Positions 35,660 to 45,920 of a DNA stretch of 64,000 bases are shown here, in pieces. Position 1 is the first letter of the stretch. Each line of letters starts with the position of its first letter. Source of the stretch: Streptomyces sp. V4I2 (lineage in GTDB: Bacteria; Actinomycetota; Actinomycetes; Streptomycetales; Streptomycetaceae). Below the pieces are notes generated by a model. That model saw nothing but the letters and a program-made list of their open reading frames with translations. It was not told the DNA's origin and ran no database searches. Both the position numbers and the translations under genes were made by a program. The stretch is from the NCBI RefSeq assembly GCF_030817655.1, contig NZ_JAUSZM010000003.1, positions 1-64,000 of the forward strand, in the 5' to 3' direction.

Positions 35660-36071
35660 CTGGGCCGAGAACGGACTGTCTGGGGGGGGGACGTCTTCGA
35701 GACCGACCGGGACGACATCCTGGCCACCTACGGCACCCTGCGCGACCAGCTGCGCCTGCTGGGCCTGGCCTACCTCTCCGTACTGCACCGAGCGGGGCGG
35801 CGACCTGGTACAGGAGCTGCGGCGGCGCTTCGACGGCAAGCTGATCGTCAACAACGGCCCCTTCGGGGGGCAGACCACCCGCGAGCAGGCGCTCCAGCAG
35901 ATCGAGGCCGACCACGCCGACGCCGTGGCCGTGGGCCGGGCCCACATCGCCAACCCCGACCTGGTCGAGCGCTGGCAAGGCGGCCACCCGGAGAACGAGC
36001 CGCGGCCGGAACTGTTCTACGGCCCGGGCGCCGAGGGCTACACCGACTACCCCTTCCTCGAAGCGGCCTGA
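35660..36071 (+). pseudogene. NADH:flavin oxidoreductase (old yellow enzyme), C-terminal half, frameshifted
   Basis: One frame gives DVFETDRDDILATYGTLRDQ then LRLLGLAYLSVLH. After about 35790 the match continues in the next frame: GGDLVQELRRRFDGKLIVNN, then AVAVGRAHIANPDLVERWQ and the family's C-terminal YTDYPFLEAA. The N-terminal half with most FMN contacts is missing. From 36072 to 36481 I see no gene. Confidence 0.8.
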
Positions 36072-36481
36072 GGCCCACGGCCACGCCTGTCCATGCGGCA
36101 GACCCACTCGGAAGCGGTTCACGAGTCGCCTAGCACCTGATTCGCCGCTCGTTAACGGTCCCCCAACCGACACCACCACTGGTCCAGGGCCCTTCACACC
36201 CGAGAGCCCTGAGCCATGCCCGCAGTGGACAACGGACAGACCGAAACCCCATCCATAACTTGGGCTCCGCCGCGTCACCCGGCGCGAGGTCCGCATCGGA
36301 CGTAGGCGTGGCGAGCATCGGATCCGGCAGGGACCAGGTCGAAGACATGGTCGACGTCTTCCACCGGGCGCCGCGGTCACGGGACAGTGTCGCCCGGTCG
36401 GCGGATCCGGGACAGGGCCCTTGTTCGACGACATAAGCGCCCCGATCGCTGGTTCAAGTCCGTCCCGCTTCTTGCGGTGTG

Positions 36482-36526
36482 ACTGAGCGGCGTAGTTGGC
36501 CTGTCTGGCCAACTACGCCGCTCAGT
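36482..36526. terminator. Perfect 20-bp stem-loop terminator
   Basis: The arms at 36482-36501 and 36507-36526 pair exactly around TGTCT. It lies 38 bp downstream of the stop of the minus-strand gene at 36564-37637 and probably ends that transcript. It would also work in the other direction. Confidence 0.85.
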
Positions 36527-36563
36527 GCAGGACGTAGCGTTGGCGTTTGGGCTGGCGTGTCGG

Positions 36564-37637
36564 TCAGAGTTCCCAGTCCGCCGAGGCGAAGGTGACCTCG
36601 CTGATCGCGGTGTCCCCGGCCCGGGTGACGTTGATGTCCATCTGGAGCCCGGAGGGAACGAGACTGCCGCTGGGAGTGAAGAGCAGCCCCAGATCGTGAT
36701 CCTCGATGTGCTGAAGCATGGCCGCGTCGAGGCGGGAGGGCGTTGCCCCGATCAGATGGATTCCGGCGTAGGTGATCTGCGGTCCGGTCCGGCCGTGAAC
36801 CGTCACTGCTCCCAGCACCGGGAGCCCCTTCGGATACGAGTAGTGTGCGCTCACCCCGGTCTGTTCGAACCGGTCGTCGGTCAGCGTCCACTGCCCGGCC
36901 GCTCCGCTGCGCCGCCACCAGTACGGAAAGTGTCCCTGCCTGCCGGCCGGGACCTCGCCGCCCAGTGCGTCTGCTACCTGTTGCGGGGTCATCCCGAACT
37001 GCAGCGGGCCGATCGCCTGCTGCGGAGACCAGTCCCAGTGCGAGCGTTCCTCGTCGGTCTTCACCGGCCAGGAGACGCTGTTCTTCTCCCGTTCCCGGAC
37101 GTCGCACCAGTGCCTGACCGGCACGGCCTCGTAGGGCGCTTCGGCAAGCTCGGCACTGACGAATAGGGCAGAGGTGATCATCCTGTCCTTCCGCTCCGGG
37201 TGGCCCTCGGTGGAGAGCCCGTACTCCAGCGCGGTGCCCATGGACACCCCCCATGCCGCGATCTCCGGATCACCACTCCAGTTCACCCGTACTGCGGCGC
37301 CCTCCCGGCGGGCGAGGTCATCGATCTCCGCGCGAGCCTGGGACGGCACCCTGGCGATCAGCTCGACCTCTTGGAGCCGGACCAGCGGGCCTTCCATGGC
37401 ATCGATCGCGACGCCGACCAGGAGCATCCCCGGGCCGTAGATACCGGTCACCCCGATGTCCTGGTAGCGCATCCAGTACCCGCCGTCTGCCGCGACCTGC
37501 GAGTTGCCTGCCCTCGGCCCGCCCAGAGCCGCATGCACCTCGTCAGAATCCATCCCGAACCGCAACGGACCCAGCCCCACCAAAGGATCAAGCACCCACC
37601 GCTCACGATCCTCCGACTTTCTGCCCCACCAGCTCAT
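36564..37637 (-). CDS. Hypothetical protein with an internal domain duplication
   Basis: A 357-residue soluble protein of unknown function. Two halves start with the same motif: LGPLRFGMDSDEVHAALGGP near residue 22 and IGPLQFGMTPQQVADALGGE near residue 210. Each is followed by aromatic-rich beta strands with a conserved G-Y/S-Y...G pattern (GVTGIYGPGMLLVGVAIDAM, GVSAHYSYPKGLPVLGAVTV). No signal peptide or catalytic motif is visible. The layout resembles immunity-type proteins with GPL.FGM repeats, but I cannot name a family. It is transcribed alone, divergent from dnaE2. Confidence 0.7.
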   Translation of the reverse strand: MSWWGRKSEDRERWVLDPLVGLGPLRFGMDSDEVHAALGGPRAGNSQVAADGGYWMRYQDIGVTGIYGPGMLLVGVAIDAMEGPLVRLQEVELIARVPSQARAEIDDLARREGAAVRVNWSGDPEIAAWGVSMGTALEYGLSTEGHPERKDRMITSALFVSAELAEAPYEAVPVRHWCDVREREKNSVSWPVKTDEERSHWDWSPQQAIGPLQFGMTPQQVADALGGEVPAGRQGHFPYWWRRSGAAGQWTLTDDRFEQTGVSAHYSYPKGLPVLGAVTVHGRTGPQITYAGIHLIGATPSRLDAAMLQHIEDHDLGLLFTPSGSLVPSGLQMDINVTRAGDTAISEVTFASADWEL

Positions 37638-37818
37638 CTGGCCACCATGGTCCTGTCTCCCGGTGATCTTGCTGGGAGCCTATGGGCACCCTGTGACAGC
37701 CCCGCTCTGCGGGCCGACCCCGACGCTCACACGGGCCAACTCAACCGCTCACGGGCCAGATGAAGCGCTCAGTCTCATGCGGTCACTGCGCAACGTGGGA
37801 CAACATCAAATCACTCGT

Positions 37819-37834
37819 TCGCACACTTGTACGA
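37819..37834. promoter_or_regulatory. LexA-type SOS box upstream of dnaE2
   Basis: TCGCACACTTGTACGA matches the actinobacterial SOS consensus TCGAAC-N4-GTTCGA at 10 of 12 fixed positions. It lies about 75-90 bp before the dnaE2 start region. The promoter must be at or after this point, so coding is expected to start downstream of it. Confidence 0.75.
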
Positions 37835-37906
37835 TTTCGCGTTATGGTGGATGCCTCGAGAGGACGCAGGTCAGGGAGGGACAGCGAAAGACGGGAGGTG
37901 CGGGCC

Positions 37907-40900
37907 GTGGATTTACTCATCTGCACGTCTCCTCCGGCTACTCCGCCCGCTATGGCGCCTCCCTCCCCGGCGTTCTCGTGCAGCGCGCTGGCGAGCGCGG
38001 GATGACGACGCTGGCACTGACCGACCGGGACACCGTCGCGGGAACGGTCCGCTTCGCCACAGCCGCCGCGGCCGCCGGTATCCGGCCGATCCTCGGTGTC
38101 GACGTCGCCGTCGCCCCTCTCGCCTCACCGGACCCGGCCGCCGGACGGCCGCGTACGCCTGTACGCGGCGGTGCGCACGTGGTGGAGCCGACCCTGCGGA
38201 TCACTCTGCTCGCGCAGAACGCAGCGGGGTGGGCGCGGTTGTGCCGTCTGGTGTCCGCCGCCCACTCTGCGGCCGACGGTGCGCTGCCGGTTGTGTCCTG
38301 GCCGGTTCTGCGCGAGTACGCCGGCCAGGACCTGGTGGTGCTGCTCGGTCCCGTCTCCGAGCCCGTGCGAGCCCTGGCTGCCGGCCGCCCCGACGTCGCC
38401 GAGCGGCTGCTCGCGCCGTGGCTGGAGCTGGCCGGAGAGCGGCTGCGCCTCGAGGCCGTATATCTGGGTCGGCAGGGCACCGGCCCCGGGTCCTTGCGAC
38501 TGGCCGCGCGCACCGTGGGTCTGGCTGACCAGCTCGGTGTGCGTACGGTCCTGTCGAATGCGGTTCGTTACGCCGACCCCGATCAGCACCGGCTGGCCGA
38601 CGTGCTTGATGCGGCGCGGCTGCTGCGGCCCGTCGACCGCCGTCACCTGGACGGCGGTGAGCGGTGGCTGAAGGACCCGGCAGCCATGGTTGCGGCCGCC
38701 GAGCGGATCGCCCGGGCCGTCGGCGACGACCGTGCCCGGGCCGTACGCCTGCTGGCCGAGACTGAGGCCACCGGCCAGTCCTGCATCCTGACCCCGGCCG
38801 ATCTCGGGCTGGGGCGGCCGCACTTCCCCGAGCCGTCCGTCGTGGGCGCCACCGGTGAGCGGGGGTCGGCGATGCGGCTGCTGCGGCAGCGGTGCGAGGC
38901 CGGGATGGTGGCCCGCGGCCTGGAGCGGGACGTGCGCGCCGTGCGGCAGATGGACTACGAGCTGGAGGTCATCGGCCGGCTGGGCTTCGAGGGGTACTTC
39001 CTGGCCGTGGCGCAGGTGGTCGCGGATACTCGGGCGCTGGGGATCCGGGTCGCCGCGCGGGGGTCCGGTGCCGGTTCCATGGTCAACCACAGCTTGTTCG
39101 TGGCCACGGCCAATCCTCTTGAGCACCGGCTGTTGTTCGAGAGGTTCCTGAGCGAGCGCCGTACGTCGCTGCCGGACATCGACCTCGATGTGGAGTCGGA
39201 GCGGCGCCTGGAGGTGTATGACGCGATCATCAAGCGGTTCGGGCGGGAGCGGACCGCGGTCACTGGCATGCCCGAGACGTACCGGGCCCGGCACGCGCTG
39301 CGGGACACCGGGCTCGCCCTGGGGATCCCGCCTCAGGTCGTGGGTGAGATCGCCAAGAGCTTCCCGCACATCCGGGCCCGGGACATCCGCGCCGCTCTGG
39401 CCGAGCTGCCCGAGCTGCGGCAACTGGCCTCTCAAGCAGGGAAGTTCGGGCCGCTGTGGGAGCTCGCCGAAGGCCTGGACGCGCTGCCCCGCGGCTACGC
39501 CATGCACCCCTGCGGGGTCATCCTGTCGAACTCCTCTTTGCTGGACCGGCTTCCGGTGCAGCCGACCCCGGCCGGCTACGCGATGGTGCAGGCAGACAAG
39601 GAAGACGTCGAAGATCTCGGTCTCCTGAAACTGGACGTCCTCGGGGTCCGCATGCAGAGTGCGATGGCGCACGCGGTCGCCGAGATCCGCCGCACCACCG
39701 GCCGCCAGCTCGATCTCGACAACGCCGACCACGTCGACCTCAACGACCGCCTCGCCTTCGAACTCATCCAGGCCTCCGACACCGTGGGCCTGTTCCAGCT
39801 CGAGTCGCCCGGCCAGCAAGATCTGGTGGGACGTCTCCAGCCCCGCCACATGCAGGACGTCGTGGCCGACATCTCCCTGTTCCGGCCCGGACCCGTGTCC
39901 GGGGGCATGCCCGCGTTGTACATCGCCGCCCGGCACGGCGCAGCTCCCCGTTACCCGCATCCGGACCTGGAGCCGGTCCTCAACGACACCTACGGGGTGG
40001 TGATCTGGCACGAGCAGATCATCGCGATCCTCACGACGATGACCGGCTGCGACCGGGCCGCCGGCGACGTCGCCCGCCGCGCGCTGGCCGCCCCCGACCG
40101 GCTGCCGAAGGTAGAGGACTGGTTCCGCCGTACCGCCGGCGAACGCGGATACAGCACGGCTGTGCTGGACGAGGTGTGGGAGATCGTCTCGTCCTTCGGG
40201 GCCTACGGCTTTTGCAGGGCTCACGCCGTGGCGTTCGCTGTCCCCGCCCTGCAGTCCGCGTACTTGAAGGCGCACTTCCCGGCGTATCTGTACGCGGGGC
40301 TGCTGGAGCACGACCCGGGCATGTGGCCGCGCCGGGTCCTGGTCGCTGACGCCCGCCGCCACGGTGTGCCGGTGTTGAACGTCGACGTCAACCACTCCCG
40401 GGCGGTGCACAGTGTCGAGCAGACCGAGCAGGGCCTGGGCGTGCGGCTGGCCTTCTCCACGGTGAAGGGCATCAGTGAAGCTGAGGTTGCCCGTCTGGTC
40501 GCCGGGCAGCCCTACACCGGCCTGCAGGATCTGTGGCAGCGCGCCCGCCCCTCCTTTCCCCTTGCGCAACGCCTGATCCGCATCGGGGCACTCGGCCCGC
40601 TCTCCGGGGATCTCACACGGCGGGACCTGCTGCTGCAGGCCGCCGAACTGCACCGGCAGTCCCGGGCCCGCGCCGCCAGCGACGGGCAACTGCCGCTGGG
40701 CGGCGAGCTGGTGACCGCGGAGCCGAGCGGCCTGCCGGAGATGACCAGCCGGGACAAGCTCAGCGCTGAGCTGGAGACGCTGTCGATTGATGTCACCCAC
40801 CACCTGATGGAGCACCATCACCGGCTGCTGAACGAGCTCGGCGCCACCGACGCCGCGCACCTGCGCGGCATGGTCCCCGGGCAGAAGGTCCTCGTCGCCG

Positions 40901-41349
40901 GGGTGCGCGCCTCCACCCAGACTCCGCCCATCCCGTCCGGGAAACGGGTCATCTTCGTGACCTTGGAAGACGGCTCCGGTCTGGTCGACATCGCGTTCTT
41001 CGAGGACTCCCACGAGCAGGTCGCACACACCGTGTTCCACTGCGGCCTGCTCCTGGTACGCGGCACCGTCACCGCGCGCGGCCCGCGCCGCACGGTGGTC
41101 GGCGAAATGGTCTGGGACCTGGACGCCGTAGCCCAGGCGCGCCGCGACCACGGCCCCCAGGCCGCCCTCGACCTGCTCGGCCGTACGGCTCCCTCCCCCA
41201 CCCCGGCCCAGCCGGCCGCACCGCAGCGCACCCTCGCCGACGGCACCGCCGGGGCCTGGCTCCACCCGTACGCCGACCTCCAGCCCGCCGGCACCCGCTC
41301 GGCAGACCTGAAACGGCTCGGTCACCGAAGCCAGGGAAGCGCAGGGTGA
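37907..41349 (+). CDS. dnaE2: Error-prone DNA polymerase III alpha subunit (DnaE2/ImuC)
   Basis: About 1,146 residues. It has an N-terminal PHP domain (GFTHLHVSSGYSARYGASLP, TLALTDRDTVAG), the polymerase core with catalytic acids in LPDIDLDVE, DLLKLDVLG-like DLGLLKLDVLG, FRPGP and YGFCRAHAVAFA motifs, and a C-terminal OB fold (FVTLEDGSGLVDIAFF). This is the translesion polymerase induced by DNA damage in many actinobacteria. The only start with a good ribosome binding site (GGGAGG) downstream of the SOS box is GTG 37907, but it is one base out of frame with GFTHLH. A missing G at 37909-37910 would explain this. An in-frame ATG at 37777 lies upstream of the SOS box and is unlikely. Confidence 0.88.
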
Positions 41350-41490
41350 TCACCATGCCGGGCTATTCGAATTGTCCCTGCGGCCGGCGCCGCCCGGGTT
41401 GCTCCAGACGCACCCGTCTACCGCGCAGGTACGGGCGTAGCAAACCAGCATGTAAACGGGTCCCCAAGCGTCGTGGCAAAGGACATTCGT

Positions 41491-42177
41491 ATGAGTTCTC
41501 GTGAACGATCCTTGCTGGCCGTCGGTGTGGCCATGGCGCTCGGGGCGATGACGGCCTGCTCCGACAACGACACGAACACTGCACCGGACAGCCCAAGCAG
41601 CGCGCCGTCCAAGGTCGCAAGCAGCAGTGCCCCCGTCGGCGTCCCACCCGGCGCGCAGGTGCTCGGCACGCCTCGGAAGGGGGAGCCGTTCAAGATCACG
41701 ATTTCCTTCAAGGACACCAGCCAGCAGGACGAATTCCAGATCACCGTCCGTAGCGTGACGTGCGGGAAGCCTTTGGATCCTGCGGTCATCGCGTATGCCG
41801 CCGACTCCGTTGGTGCACCCACATCGAGCCCGACGCCGGAAGGCGGGAAGCAGTACTGCGTCGTCGCCATGGAAGCGGTGAACGTCGGGAAGCGAGAGTT
41901 GGTCTGGAACGCCGACAACCCGGTCAGCCTCAACGTCGGGGACGTCGCCTACAGCCAGACTCAGAAGGACACCGACATCGCCTCGGACTACGCACAGTAT
42001 TGGAACAGCAAGGGGCAGATCGGGCCCACGTTCGGCATCAACCCCGGAAGCAAAGGCCCGGTACACGGGATCTTCCAGATCCCGGTTGGCGACCGGCCCA
42101 CGTCTGTGTGGGTCACGTCCGGCACCGCAATCCAAACCGTTGACGGGGTCGAGCCCGGCTATCTGGTTGAACTGTGA
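41491..42177 (+). CDS. Secreted lipoprotein, unknown function
   Basis: A 228-residue lipoprotein. The signal peptide ends in a lipobox (GAMTAC) near residue 20, followed by a Ser/Pro/Thr-rich linker. The mature domain is beta-rich with two Cys (VTCGKP, QYCVV) and resembles DUF4352-type immunoglobulin-like lipoproteins (VAMEAVNVGKRELVWNADNP). ATG 41491 has AAAGGA 7 bp upstream. It sits between dnaE2 and the ImuB-like gene, which are usually adjacent, so it may be an insertion into that cassette. Confidence 0.85.
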   Translation: MSSRERSLLAVGVAMALGAMTACSDNDTNTAPDSPSSAPSKVASSSAPVGVPPGAQVLGTPRKGEPFKITISFKDTSQQDEFQITVRSVTCGKPLDPAVIAYAADSVGAPTSSPTPEGGKQYCVVAMEAVNVGKRELVWNADNPVSLNVGDVAYSQTQKDTDIASDYAQYWNSKGQIGPTFGINPGSKGPVHGIFQIPVGDRPTSVWVTSGTAIQTVDGVEPGYLVEL

Positions 42178-42220
42178 CTCGCGGACTGAGGGCAGGCAGG
42201 CACCAGCACGGAGATCTACG

Positions 42221-43312
42221 ATGACGCAGGCCGACAGCTCACGAGCAACTGCATCGCGCATCGGATGCAGTTGCCCGGGGTCCCGACACGTCCTCCACCT
42301 CCGCTTCGAGATCCCGGCCGTTCACGACGCGGAACTCCCCGAGCGGCTGCGTCGGCTGATGGAGAACATCACGCCGCGGGTGCAGATGATCGAGCCGGAC
42401 ATGGCTGTGCTCGATCTCGTCGGCGCGATTCCGTACTTCAAGCGCGACGCCCGAGGGCTGACCGAACTCGTTCAGTTGCGTGTGCTCGCCTACTTCGGCC
42501 TGCGCAGTTCGGCAGGTACGGCGCCGAACCGGCTGCTCGCGGCGATGGCCTGCGCGCTCACCCCGCCCGGGCGGCGCACTGTTATCGACGACTCCCCCGA
42601 GGCGATCACAGCGTTCCTGCGGCCCCGTCCGGTCGGGGAGGTGCCAGGCGTGGGCGCAAAGGCGGCCGCGACACTCGCCGAGTACGGCTTGCGCACCGTC
42701 GGCGACGTCGCCGACGTCCCTCAGCTCACCCTGCAGCGCCTCCTCGGCGCCCGAGCCGGCCGCGCCCTCCACGAGCGCGCCCTCGGGCGCGACACCACCA
42801 TCGTGGACCCCACCCCGACGCCGGCGAGCATCCACGCCGAGCACCGCTTCGACCGCGCCGAACTCGACCCCGCCCAGCACCGGCGCGCCCTGCTCGCCCT
42901 CGCCGACGACCTCGGCGCCCGCCTCCGCGCCTCCGGCCAGATCGCGACGGGTCTGACCTGCACCGTCCGCTACGCCGACCTGAGCGACACCCGCCGCAGC
43001 CGCACCCTGCCCGAAGGCACCCAGCACACGGTGCTCCTGGCCCGGGCCGCGTACACGGTCTACGAATCCCTCGGGCTCCAGCGCGCCCGGGTCCGCAGCA
43101 TCGCGCTACGTGCCGACGCTCTCCGTCCCGGCGACGATGCCACCCGGCAACTCACCCTCGACCAGGGCGACGACAAGCCGCTGGCGATCGAAGCGGTCAC
43201 CGACCGCGCCCGCGCCCGGTACGGGCACAACGTGCTCTACCCCGCCGCCCTCGCCATCAGCGCTCACCCACAGCAGGCCCCGCATCGTTCCCAGACTGTG
43301 CGAGGACGCTGA
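42221..43312 (+). CDS. Y-family DNA polymerase-like protein (ImuB-like)
   Basis: A 363-residue protein matching the non-catalytic ImuB/DinP-like partner of DnaE2. Recognisable parts are the fold around ITPRVQMIEPDMAVLDLVGA, APNRLLAAMAC, the helix-hairpin-helix thumb (VGEVPGVGAKAAATLAEYGL, TVGDVADVPQLTLQRLLG) and a little-finger domain. The N-terminal palm strand with the first metal-binding Asp of active Y-polymerases is missing, as in ImuB proteins. ATG 42221 has ACGGAG upstream. It probably tethers DnaE2 at lesions. Confidence 0.85.
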   Translation: MTQADSSRATASRIGCSCPGSRHVLHLRFEIPAVHDAELPERLRRLMENITPRVQMIEPDMAVLDLVGAIPYFKRDARGLTELVQLRVLAYFGLRSSAGTAPNRLLAAMACALTPPGRRTVIDDSPEAITAFLRPRPVGEVPGVGAKAAATLAEYGLRTVGDVADVPQLTLQRLLGARAGRALHERALGRDTTIVDPTPTPASIHAEHRFDRAELDPAQHRRALLALADDLGARLRASGQIATGLTCTVRYADLSDTRRSRTLPEGTQHTVLLARAAYTVYESLGLQRARVRSIALRADALRPGDDATRQLTLDQGDDKPLAIEAVTDRARARYGHNVLYPAALAISAHPQQAPHRSQTVRGR

Positions 43313-43544
43313 CCACGAGCGCGCGCACGGGACGCACGTCACATCACCTGGTGCACCCGGCCACCCAATTGTCTTCCCGCCCGCGCCTTGCTTGGGCCCT
43401 CACGCGCCTCGGCCCTCAGTAGCAGCCCTCGGCGATTCGGCCACCGCCCGGCCGATCGCCGCCCCGGACGCCCCAAGGGTCGATGCATTGCGCACCAACG
43501 GTGCGCGGCGCGCTGATGCGGATTCCACTCCGACTCAAACACGT

Positions 43545-43620
43545 GTGTTCGAACCGGCCCTGCTCGTCGTTGACGCAACGACGCCACATCGTTCGCTACC
43601 TGCCATGAGAAGGAGGGGAG
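43545..43620 (+). pseudogene. DUF6207-like remnant
   Basis: The reading TRVFEPALLVVDATT matches the start of the DUF6207-like proteins at 51872 and 54095 (ETHVSEPGLLVIDVA). It breaks off after about 20 residues before the ABC gene. The rest of 43313-43544 holds no gene that I can support. Confidence 0.6.
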
Positions 43621-45495
43621 TTGACCTCAACCGACTCCACGGCACCGCCCCCGCCGGCACCCGCCGAGATCACCTACGAGGGCCACTACTCCGTGAACCC
43701 GCTCGCTGAAGCCTCTTTCGGCAAGCTCTGCAGGCAGATTCCCTCCGTCCTCATGCGGATCGCCAAACTGGCCTGGGGCATCGACCCGCGGGCCGTTGTA
43801 CTGCTGCTGATCTGCCCCGTCGGCACTGGCGTGGCCGCAGCCGTGATGCTCACCGCCACCGCCCGCGCCATGGAATCCGTCCTCGGTGACGGCAGCGTGG
43901 ACGATCGGCTGCACCACGCCCTTCCATCCCTGCTCGTCGTGGCCGGGGCCGCCGCTCTGGCCCGCATCACGCAGGCACTGGCCACCTACGGAGAGCGGCG
44001 AATCACGCCCCAGCTCACCACGGCCACCGATACCGCGCTGGTTGAGGCCGTGTGCCGAGTCGAGGCCGCGGCCTACTCCGAGGACGGATTCGCCGACCGC
44101 CAGGAGGCGGCGGAGATGGGGGTGATCCGCACGCACGTCATGGTCAGCGACGCCCAGCGGTTCCTGTCAGCTCTCGTCAAGATGGTCACCGCGTGTGGCG
44201 TCTTGTCCGTGCTGAACCCGGTGATGCTGCCGCTGCTCCTGCTGGCCGTTCTCCCAGCCGGCGCCGGCGCGATTCTCACCGCGCGGGTCGACTACGACAT
44301 CCACTACGCGAACGTCGCCGACCGCAACGTCCGCGGCATGATGCGCTGGTGGGCCACTACGCCCAAGCACGGTGATGAGGTCCGCGCCAACAGCATGATC
44401 GACTACCTGCTGTTCTGGTACCGGTCCTTGTCAGAGCGCGTCGACCGGCGCACTCTCGCCGCAGCCCCGCGAACGCTGCGCATCTCCTTGGTGAGCTCGC
44501 TCGTCGGCGGCATCTTCCTCCTCGTCACCTGGACCATGCTCGCGTGGCTGGCCACCACCGGCCGGATCGCCCTGGCCATCGCCGCCACCGCAGTCGTCGC
44601 CGTCCAGACCACCCTTGCCGCCCTGTCCCAGGTCGTCATCAACGGAGCCGCCCTGTTCAACACCAGCCTGTACCTCGGCGACATGCAGGCCTTCTTCGAC
44701 GACGCAGCGAAGCGCGCCCCCAAGCGGGGCACGCTCGCCCTGCAAGCCCCGGTGGAGGAAATCCGGCTCGATGAGGTCACTTACCAGTTCCCGGGGAAGG
44801 AGAAGCCGGCCGTGGACCGGCTGTCGTTGACCCTGCGGCGCGGCGAGATCCTGGCAATCGTCGGTATCAACGGCGCCGGCAAGACGACACTGACCAAGCT
44901 GATCACGGGCATCTTCCTGCCGGACAAGGGCAGCGTGACCTGGAACGGGCTGGATCTCGCCTCCGTCCCCCCGGCCACGGTGTGGAACTGCACCGGCCTG
45001 GTGCCGCAGATCTTCGCCCAGTGGCCGCTGCGGGTCCGCGAGAACGTCACCCTGGGACAGCCCCGCACGGCCGACGACGGGCCCGTGTGGGAGGCAGTCG
45101 ACGCTGTCGGCATGCGCGAGGCCGTTGAGGACCTGCCGCACGGCCTGGACACGCTACTGGCCCGCGAGATGTTCGGCGGATCCGAACTGTCCGGCGGGCA
45201 GTGGCAGCGCCTGGCCTGCTCCAGGGCCTTGTATCGCCGGCCTGAGCTGCTGATCCTCGACGAGCCCACCTCGCAGATGGATCCGCGTGGGGAGCACGGC
45301 ATCCTGGAGGCAATCAAGGCCATCGCCCGCGATCGCATCACGGTGATCATCACGCACCGGCTGGAGAACACGAAGGTCGCTGACCACGTCGTTGTTATGG
45401 AACAGGGCCGTATCACTGAGCGAGGCAGCTACGACGATCTTGTCCACGCGCGCGGGACCTTCGCGCAGCTCCTCGAACTCTCCCAGGACCGATAA
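43621..45495 (+). CDS. ABC exporter, fused permease and ATPase
   Basis: A 624-residue half-transporter. About six membrane helices lie in residues 55-360 (VVLLLICPVGTGVAAAVMLT, FLLVTWTMLAWLATTGRIAL). The ATPase follows with Walker A VGINGAGKTT, signature ELSGGQWQR, Walker B LLILDEPTSQMDP and switch His in ITHRLENT. It likely works as a homodimer. The TTG start at 43621 is used because AGGAGGGGAG ends directly before it and no better start lies upstream. The substrate is unknown; similar proteins export peptides or natural products. Confidence 0.9.
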   Translation: MTSTDSTAPPPPAPAEITYEGHYSVNPLAEASFGKLCRQIPSVLMRIAKLAWGIDPRAVVLLLICPVGTGVAAAVMLTATARAMESVLGDGSVDDRLHHALPSLLVVAGAAALARITQALATYGERRITPQLTTATDTALVEAVCRVEAAAYSEDGFADRQEAAEMGVIRTHVMVSDAQRFLSALVKMVTACGVLSVLNPVMLPLLLLAVLPAGAGAILTARVDYDIHYANVADRNVRGMMRWWATTPKHGDEVRANSMIDYLLFWYRSLSERVDRRTLAAAPRTLRISLVSSLVGGIFLLVTWTMLAWLATTGRIALAIAATAVVAVQTTLAALSQVVINGAALFNTSLYLGDMQAFFDDAAKRAPKRGTLALQAPVEEIRLDEVTYQFPGKEKPAVDRLSLTLRRGEILAIVGINGAGKTTLTKLITGIFLPDKGSVTWNGLDLASVPPATVWNCTGLVPQIFAQWPLRVRENVTLGQPRTADDGPVWEAVDAVGMREAVEDLPHGLDTLLAREMFGGSELSGGQWQRLACSRALYRRPELLILDEPTSQMDPRGEHGILEAIKAIARDRITVIITHRLENTKVADHVVVMEQGRITERGSYDDLVHARGTFAQLLELSQDR

Positions 45496-45751
45496 TGGAA
45501 CAGCGCTGCACGGCTCTCAATGGGCTCCCGGCTTGAGACCGGCGGCACCGAGCTGGACTGACCCCAATCTCGGGTGACCCTTCCGCCCGGAGACTGAGCG
45601 CCGGACGTGCTTCAACGGGCCGGGCGGGCACCGGACTTGAGCAGGGACGCCCTGGTGCTGGCCGCACCGTGCCTGCGAGACCGTACGGCCGTGCTGCGCA
45701 CGCCGGTCCCCGGTCGCCTCATCCCCGTGGCGAACGGGGACCGTCTACTTC

Positions 45752-45920
45752 TTGCGGACGTCCGCCCGGAACTGGCCAGTCACCCGCTGGGGGACGGCGA
45801 CCGCCGAGCGCACCACCCGGGATCCCGGACCAGCCCGGGGTGCGGCTGCGGATGTACACCGATCTGCGACAGGGCCTCGAGGAGGCCTCCCCGCCGGAGC
45901 CGGAGCCGACGGCCACGTAG
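45752..45920 (+). pseudogene. DUF6207-like remnant, frameshifted
   Basis: WGTATAERTTRDPGPA in one frame and DQPGVRLRMYTDLRQGLEEA in another together match the C-terminal two-thirds of the DUF6207-like proteins (WATSTDDRTTRDPGRPGVRL). One frameshift near 45830 separates them. The N-terminus is unclear. Between 45921 and 46095 a minus-strand reading (ASFEDGKVFLKENKLPNLLV) may be another scrap, not recognised. Confidence 0.65.

Noticed and set aside
36445..36480. GGTTCAAGTCC resembling a tRNA T-arm, possible tRNA gene or attachment site
   Set aside because: The T-stem pairs only in part, and no anticodon arm, D-arm or matching acceptor stem can be found upstream. There is no second copy in the window.
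38125..41325. Thousand-residue open frame antisense to dnaE2
   Set aside because: It is created by third-position GC bias. The translation has no domain character, whereas the other strand is clearly DnaE2.
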